Source of the DNA: Bacteroidales bacterium
Lineage (GTDB): Bacteria > Bacteroidota > Bacteroidia > Bacteroidales > Muribaculaceae
Assembly (NCBI GenBank): GCA_004553095.1
Contig: SFMJ01000053.1
Location: 1 to 9,999 of the forward strand
Length of the DNA stretch: 9,999 nucleotides
Reading direction: 5' to 3'
Below are positions 6,926 through 9,999 of the stretch, piece by piece. The notes under the pieces are model-generated. The model was given only the letters and a program-made list of their open reading frames with translations, searched no databases and was not told the DNA's origin. The translations under genes were made by a program, and so were the position numbers. Each line of letters starts with the position of its first letter. Position 1 is the stretch's first letter.

Positions 6926-7759
6926 ATGAATATACTTGGCGAGTCAGACTTCGACCTATATGAGATCGACAGCAGCAATGTGAGACATCACAACCCGTTC
7001 AGTTATCCGAATCAGAATGGGTTCATGTTGTGTCAGCGAGGCAGCATCACACTGGAGCTTGACGACAAGCGATATGAGATGAAAGAGCATGATCTCTACA
7101 TCTATCCTGCCTTCTCGAAGACACAGGTGCATAGCATCGGTGAAGACTTCAAGGGGATAGCAGGGCGTGCGGACTTCGACTTTATCCTCTCCTCGCTCGA
7201 CAACATATCTGATACTCAGGGGCATCTCTATATACGATCGCATCCACTCACGACGCTGACCGAAGAGCAACAAGAACGTATCGAAGAGATCTTCCGGATG
7301 GTCGGCAAGCGACGAGAGGAGAAGATTGAGTTGAAGGAACAGTTGCTCTCAGCGCTGGTGAGGGTGTTTTGTTGCGAAGTAATCAATGCCTACATCACCA
7401 ACGAATCGATGGAAGTGGTCAAGCAGAATCGCAAAGACAAAGTATTTCAAGACTTTCTAACGCTCTTATATGAGAACTTTCGAGAGCATCGAGATGTTCA
7501 GTTTTATGCTGAAAAGCAGAATTTAACGCCGCGCTACTTTACTACACTTATAAGGAAAGTATCGGGGAAGACCCCCCTACATTGGATTTCGACCTTTGTG
7601 ATAATAGAGGCGAAGCGGCTCTTGTCAAATCCGAAGATGAGTATCAAAGAGGCAGCGAGCAAATTGCATTTCAGCGACCAGTCCTTCTTCGGCCGCTACT
7701 TCAAGTTATACGCAGGTTGCTCCCCCACCGAATACAAAAACGACAGCAAAAAAAGATAA
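6926..7759 (+). CDS. AraC-family transcriptional regulator
   Basis: Cytoplasmic DNA-binding regulator of 277 residues, the standard AraC length. The N-terminal part (about 1-110) looks like a cupin-type sensing domain: it begins near HNPFSYPNQNGFMLCQRGSI (22-41), continues through beta-strand-like LELDDKRYEMKEHDLYIYP (43-61), and is followed by a helical linker (112-160). The C-terminal domain (about 170-272) has two helix-turn-helix units: QFYAEKQNLTPRYFTTLIRK (192-211), with the KTPLHWI segment after it, and IKEAASKLHFSDQSFFGRYF (240-259), followed by the family-typical GCSPTEYK (264-271). The ATG at 6926 follows an A-rich leader without Shine-Dalgarno, normal here. It is divergent from the efflux operon and shares 219 bases of intergenic DNA with it, so it probably controls the pump. 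Whether it activates or represses, and what it senses, cannot be read. It ends with a lysine-rich tail (KNDSKKR) whose codons double as the U-tract of the opposite-strand terminator. Confidence 0.93.
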   Translation: MNILGESDFDLYEIDSSNVRHHNPFSYPNQNGFMLCQRGSITLELDDKRYEMKEHDLYIYPAFSKTQVHSIGEDFKGIAGRADFDFILSSLDNISDTQGHLYIRSHPLTTLTEEQQERIEEIFRMVGKRREEKIELKEQLLSALVRVFCCEVINAYITNESMEVVKQNRKDKVFQDFLTLLYENFREHRDVQFYAEKQNLTPRYFTTLIRKVSGKTPLHWISTFVIIEAKRLLSNPKMSIKEAASKLHFSDQSFFGRYFKLYAGCSPTEYKNDSKKR

Positions 7760-7772
7760 ATCGGACTCGATT
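7748..7772 (-). terminator. Compact terminator in the convergent gap
   Basis: AATCG (7759-7763) and CGATT (7768-7772) form a 5-bp stem with loop GACT. On the minus strand the hairpin is followed after four bases by seven consecutive U residues (complement of A7748-A7754), so it could end the small repeat-protein transcript. On the plus strand it is followed by CTTTT and may act weakly on the araC transcript too. The stem is short, so strength is uncertain. It overlaps the last codons of the regulator. Confidence 0.4.
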
Positions 7773-7775
7773 CTT

Positions 7776-8108
7776 TTAGTAAAGGAGGTGTTTTTTGCTG
7801 TTTTTCTTCCAGCCGGCTTTGTATTCGGAGTCGGTGAAGTAGATTTTCAGGTCGGCTTGGTATTCGTAGTCGGTGAAATAGATCTTTTTGTCGGCACGAT
7901 AAGACTTATCGGTGAAATACCAGATACCCTTATTGTCAGTGGCACGATACTCACGGTCGGTGCGATATACGACGAGGTCAGCCAGATATTCATACTTCAC
8001 GACAAAGACCTTGAAATCAGCCTGATAAGAATAATCAGTAGTATATATCTTTTGCGCGAATGCGCTACCGGCAAAGCAGAGCGCGGCAAATAACAAGAAC
8101 TTTCGCAT
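7776..8108 (-). CDS. Small exported Tyr/Asp-rich repeat protein (DUF6150-like)
   Basis: A 110-residue protein of unknown function. Residues 1-19 are a clear signal peptide (MRKFLLFAALCFAGSAFA, then Gln19), so it is periplasmic or secreted. The rest is six consecutive 12-14 residue repeats of the form [IV]-[YFW]-x-[TV]-[DK]-x-x-Y-x-A-[DG], starting at residues 20, 32, 45, 62, 74 and 87, with a three-residue insert NKG at 59-61, then a basic tail GWKKNSKKHLLY (99-110). From memory this resembles the Bacteroidetes family annotated as DUF6150; that match is unverified. The frame is open upstream to 8258, but the ATG at 8108 is chosen because it begins an ideal signal peptide and lies just after a good promoter (8127-8157). 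It converges on the AraC-type gene with 16 bases between the stops and appears to be a single-gene unit. No catalytic motif or cysteine pair is present (the single Cys is in the signal peptide). A beta-strand repeat fold is inferred. Confidence 0.85.
   Translation of the reverse strand: MRKFLLFAALCFAGSAFAQKIYTTDYSYQADFKVFVVKYEYLADLVVYRTDREYRATDNKGIWYFTDKSYRADKKIYFTDYEYQADLKIYFTDSEYKAGWKKNSKKHLLY
7812..8051 (-). repeat. Six tandem coding repeats of about 39 bp
   Basis: This DNA encodes residues 20-99 of the small exported protein. The units are diverged in DNA but keep recurring cores, for example TATTTCACCGACTACGAATAC in the fifth unit, closely matched in the sixth with three differences. 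The last two units are the most alike, suggesting the most recent duplication. The periodicity (36-42 bp) follows the protein repeat; it is not a CRISPR array. Confidence 0.8.
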
Positions 8109-8126
8109 AATCGTAGATTTATGATG

Positions 8127-8157
8127 CAAAGATAAGAAATAAAATGGGTAAATGCAA
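8127..8157 (-). promoter_or_regulatory. Promoter of the small repeat-protein gene
   Basis: On the minus strand TATCTTTG (8134-8127) matches TAnnTTTG, with TTG at 8157-8155 exactly 20 bases upstream, the same gap as the lysC promoter. The start point would be near 8120, giving a leader of about 12 bases before the ATG at 8108. The -33 element lies inside the U-tract of the upstream terminator (8155-8186). Confidence 0.65.
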
Positions 8158-8186
8158 TAAAAAAGCCCCAAAGCGAAACTTTGGGG
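8155..8186 (-). terminator. Intrinsic terminator, minus strand (distal of two)
   Basis: CCCCAAAG (8166-8173) and CTTTGGGG (8179-8186) form a perfect 8-bp stem with a 5-base loop (CGAAA). On the minus strand it is followed by GCTTTTTTATTG (8165-8155 region), a good U-tract. It is the second hairpin after the secreted-protein gene and shields the small repeat-protein promoter just beyond. Confidence 0.75.
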
Positions 8187-8247
8187 ATCAGTAGGTCTTG
8201 TCACAGTTGGGGAGGAAGGAGATGGAGGCTGATATGACAACAAAAGA

Positions 8248-8283
8248 TCACCCCACAAGAGAGGGATTCTTCTTGTGGGGTGA
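8248..8283 (-). terminator. Strong 13-bp hairpin, proximal terminator of the secreted-protein gene
   Basis: TCACCCCACAAGA (8248-8260) pairs perfectly with TCTTGTGGGGTGA (8271-8283) around a 10-base loop. It lies about 50 bases beyond the stop codon at 8336. On the minus strand the 3' flank is TCTTTTGTTG, moderately U-rich. The stem is longer than a standard terminator, so an RNA-stabilising or processing role is also possible. Confidence 0.65.
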
Positions 8284-8333
8284 AATAGGATTATCGAGCT
8301 AAGAGCGCTATCCTTAAATAGGATTATCGCTCT
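8283..8333. repeat. 14-bp direct repeat overlapping an imperfect palindrome
   Basis: AAATAGGATTATCG occurs at 8283-8296 and 8316-8329 (33 bases apart), and its core GGATTATC a third time at 8341-8348 in the last codons of the adjacent gene. The second copy is also the right arm of an imperfect inverted repeat: AGAGCG (8302-8307) with CGCTCT (8328-8333), continued by TATCC / GGATTA with one mismatch and one bulge. No U-tract follows, so it is not a standard terminator. Confidence 0.6.
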
Positions 8334-8335
8334 AA

Positions 8336-9999
8336 TTAGCGGATTATCTTCTTAACGCTGCCGTCGGAATTGCGGAGCAAGTAGATGCCCTTGGCATCGC
8401 TGTCGATAGCAACAGGTCGGCCCATAGCATCGAAAGCCTCGGTGATGGTAGTATTGCCGGCGGCGTTGATACCATTCACGGCACTTGTGCCATCGTAGCT
8501 TACATGGAACACCTTAGCGACACCTGGAGCGGCGATCTTCACATCACACTCAGCGGCAGTAGAACCGGTGGCTGCAAAATAGGCTTTAGTATTGCCATAA
8601 CGACCATCGGCAGTCACAGAGAGCCATTCGGGGAGAGCAGTGCCATCGGCGAGAGTAACGGCAAATTCAGAGCCATCATAGTAGCTGCCGAGTTCGACAA
8701 CAGACTCATCGCTACCGGAGATGGCAACCTCGGAAGTTTCGCAGTCAAGCCAAGGATAGGCAGCATCGAGCACGATGTCAAACGACTGGAGGCCGGTGTA
8801 GGTAGCCACCGCAGAGAGCGAAGTGGTGGTTTCGCCATTGAAAGTAATATCCTTCTGGATCCAGCCAAGAGCATAACCGTCGGGATTGTCGAGAACCGAC
8901 TGATAGGGAGCGAACCAAGTTACGTTGTCGGGATCGTTGAAGCCGGAGAGGCGCACTACGTATGATTCGCAATCCATCTGGGAGAGCACAACCGGTTCAG
9001 CGAAAGTGAAGGGTATAGTGTAGTAATCCCGCATATCACCCTCATCCATAATCATATCAGAGCCCTTGCAAGTGGCAGTAGCGATCGGAGTTCTCATTTC
9101 GCCGGAGTCATCGTCGAGAGGGATTATGTCGAGAGTAAACTCTGCATCAGCGCCAATCTGACCCTCGGCATGAATCCAAGCGCCTGAAATCACGATAGGA
9201 GCCTCATGAGTGAAATAATAGTTGAGGATACCGGTCATTTTCACGCCGTCACCTTCACCCTCATCGCCCTGGAAGGTATAGTAAGTCCAATATTGGTCAA
9301 CATACTGGTTATAGCCGAAGATTGGGATAGAGTAGTCCTGTTGTTCATAGATACGATCCTCTATCTTCTGGCGCTCTTTCCAGAAGTCGTCGACAACCAT
9401 AATATTGAAACCTTCAGAGGTCCAGTTGAACGGGCTTAAGCCGAAATTGAAGAGCTTGCCCGACTGGTCCCATTCAGCCTTGCCGCCAAACTGGCAGTAA
9501 TCGTAGGATTGCGCATGACCGGGAGCAGAACCGGCGGCTGTTGCGATGAGCTTGGGAGTGAAGAACACATTGTTGCGGCAAGAGAAATCGCTGCTATAGT
9601 CGGGGACGTATGTTAATGTAAGGTCGGTGGTGTTGACGGTCATACGCTCGGCAGTGATCGGATCGTCATATTCCCAGGTGAAATCGGCAGTATAGTCTTC
9701 GGTAGTGTTATACCAAGTCAGGGGCACATTCACCGGATTCACGGTAATAGATTTTGGGTATGCCACCCAATCAGAGGAAAGACCGAAAAATTGAGTACCC
9801 AAAGGCCAAGAATAGCTGGCTTCGAGAGAAGGATTAGAAACACTGATATTATCGAGCAAAACAGTGTTACCGTCGGCACCATAGTAGCGGAAAGCCACTT
9901 GTATACGTTTGTCCTTATATACAGCCTTAAATTCAGTAAGATCTATTGCAAACGGTTCCAGGTCAGTAGGTTCGAGATTGAACAAATCATAGAGCGACA
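8336..9999 (-). CDS. Large secreted protein with choice-of-anchor-J-like segment and type IX sorting tail, partial at N-terminus
   Basis: The frame is open to the right edge, so the N-terminus and signal peptide are outside; 553 residues are visible. Near the visible start, RIQVAFRYYGADGN (31-44) followed by VLLDNISVSNP (46-56) resembles the end of a choice-of-anchor-J/jelly-roll domain of Bacteroidetes surface proteins. A long acidic, aromatic-rich middle follows that I do not recognise. Before the tail is a segment with LPEWLSVTADG that recalls Ig-like/BACON-type modules, only weakly. The last 33 residues (AFDAMGRPVAI ... KGIYLLRNSDGSVKKIIR) fit the type IX secretion C-terminal sorting domain: a GRxV turn, then GIYLLR and a basic end. 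The product is therefore probably exported through the outer membrane and attached to the surface or released. It ends at TAA 8338-8336 and is followed by two hairpins. No catalytic motif is visible; adhesin or carbohydrate/protein-binding roles are guesses. A TTG at 9985 is not a credible start. Confidence 0.85.
   Translation of the reverse strand, partial: SLYDLFNLEPTDLEPFAIDLTEFKAVYKDKRIQVAFRYYGADGNTVLLDNISVSNPSLEASYSWPLGTQFFGLSSDWVAYPKSITVNPVNVPLTWYNTTEDYTADFTWEYDDPITAERMTVNTTDLTLTYVPDYSSDFSCRNNVFFTPKLIATAAGSAPGHAQSYDYCQFGGKAEWDQSGKLFNFGLSPFNWTSEGFNIMVVDDFWKERQKIEDRIYEQQDYSIPIFGYNQYVDQYWTYYTFQGDEGEGDGVKMTGILNYYFTHEAPIVISGAWIHAEGQIGADAEFTLDIIPLDDDSGEMRTPIATATCKGSDMIMDEGDMRDYYTIPFTFAEPVVLSQMDCESYVVRLSGFNDPDNVTWFAPYQSVLDNPDGYALGWIQKDITFNGETTTSLSAVATYTGLQSFDIVLDAAYPWLDCETSEVAISGSDESVVELGSYYDGSEFAVTLADGTALPEWLSVTADGRYGNTKAYFAATGSTAAECDVKIAAPGVAKVFHVSYDGTSAVNGINAAGNTTITEAFDAMGRPVAIDSDAKGIYLLRNSDGSVKKIIR

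Noticed and set aside
7812..8051. Periodic DNA repeats resembling a short CRISPR array
   Set aside because: There are no unique spacers between identical repeats; the periodicity is a coding repeat of 12-14 residues in an intact frame.
8109..8258. N-terminal extension of 50 residues on the small repeat protein
   Set aside because: It would run through the terminator hairpin (8166-8186) and the promoter, and would bury an ideal signal peptide in mid-protein.
8504..8965. 153-residue plus-strand frame opposite the secreted-protein gene
   Set aside because: The minus-strand frame is open over the full stretch to a sorting tail; the plus-strand product has no family features or promoter.

Overview
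The window looks like ordinary chromosomal DNA from a member of the Bacteroidales, plausibly Muribaculaceae or a close relative. Three things point there. At least four genes are preceded by the Bacteroidetes-type promoter (TTG or TTTG, about 17-21 bases, then TAnnTTTG). Starts have A/T-rich leaders with no Shine-Dalgarno sequence. The right-hand gene ends in what looks like a type IX secretion tail. The family-level placement is inference.

Layout: (1) 1-929, minus strand: lysC, aspartate kinase, complete catalytic domain, C-terminal regulatory part off the left edge. (2) 930-1095: lysC promoter and the terminator of the operon to its right. (3) 1096-6706, minus strand: a tripartite RND efflux operon transcribed as adaptor lipoprotein, inner-membrane RND pump, TolC-like outer-membrane protein, each junction overlapping by 1-4 bases. 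(4) 6707-6925: a divergent regulatory region with a promoter for each side and two sets of direct repeats that are candidate operators. (5) 6926-7759, plus strand: an AraC-family regulator, the obvious candidate controller of the pump. (6) 7776-8108, minus strand: a small exported protein made almost entirely of six 12-14 residue Tyr/Asp-rich repeats, convergent with the regulator across a 16-base gap. (7) 8109-8335: a dense intergenic block with a promoter, two strong hairpins and a duplicated palindrome. (8) 8336-9999, minus strand: a large secreted protein, N-terminus off the right edge, with a choice-of-anchor-J-like segment and a C-terminal sorting tail.

The adaptor, pump and outer-membrane channel should assemble into one envelope-spanning exporter whose transcription is probably set by the divergent AraC-type protein in response to an unknown ligand. 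lysC belongs to lysine/threonine/methionine and diaminopimelate biosynthesis and has no visible link to the pump. The two exported proteins on the right appear to be separate transcription units.

No mobile element, CRISPR array, tRNA or rRNA was seen, and no stretch over 300 bases lacks a gene. I did not find a clearly new multi-gene system. The most interesting items are the repeat protein, the repeat-rich pump/regulator intergenic region and the hairpins with duplicated arms.
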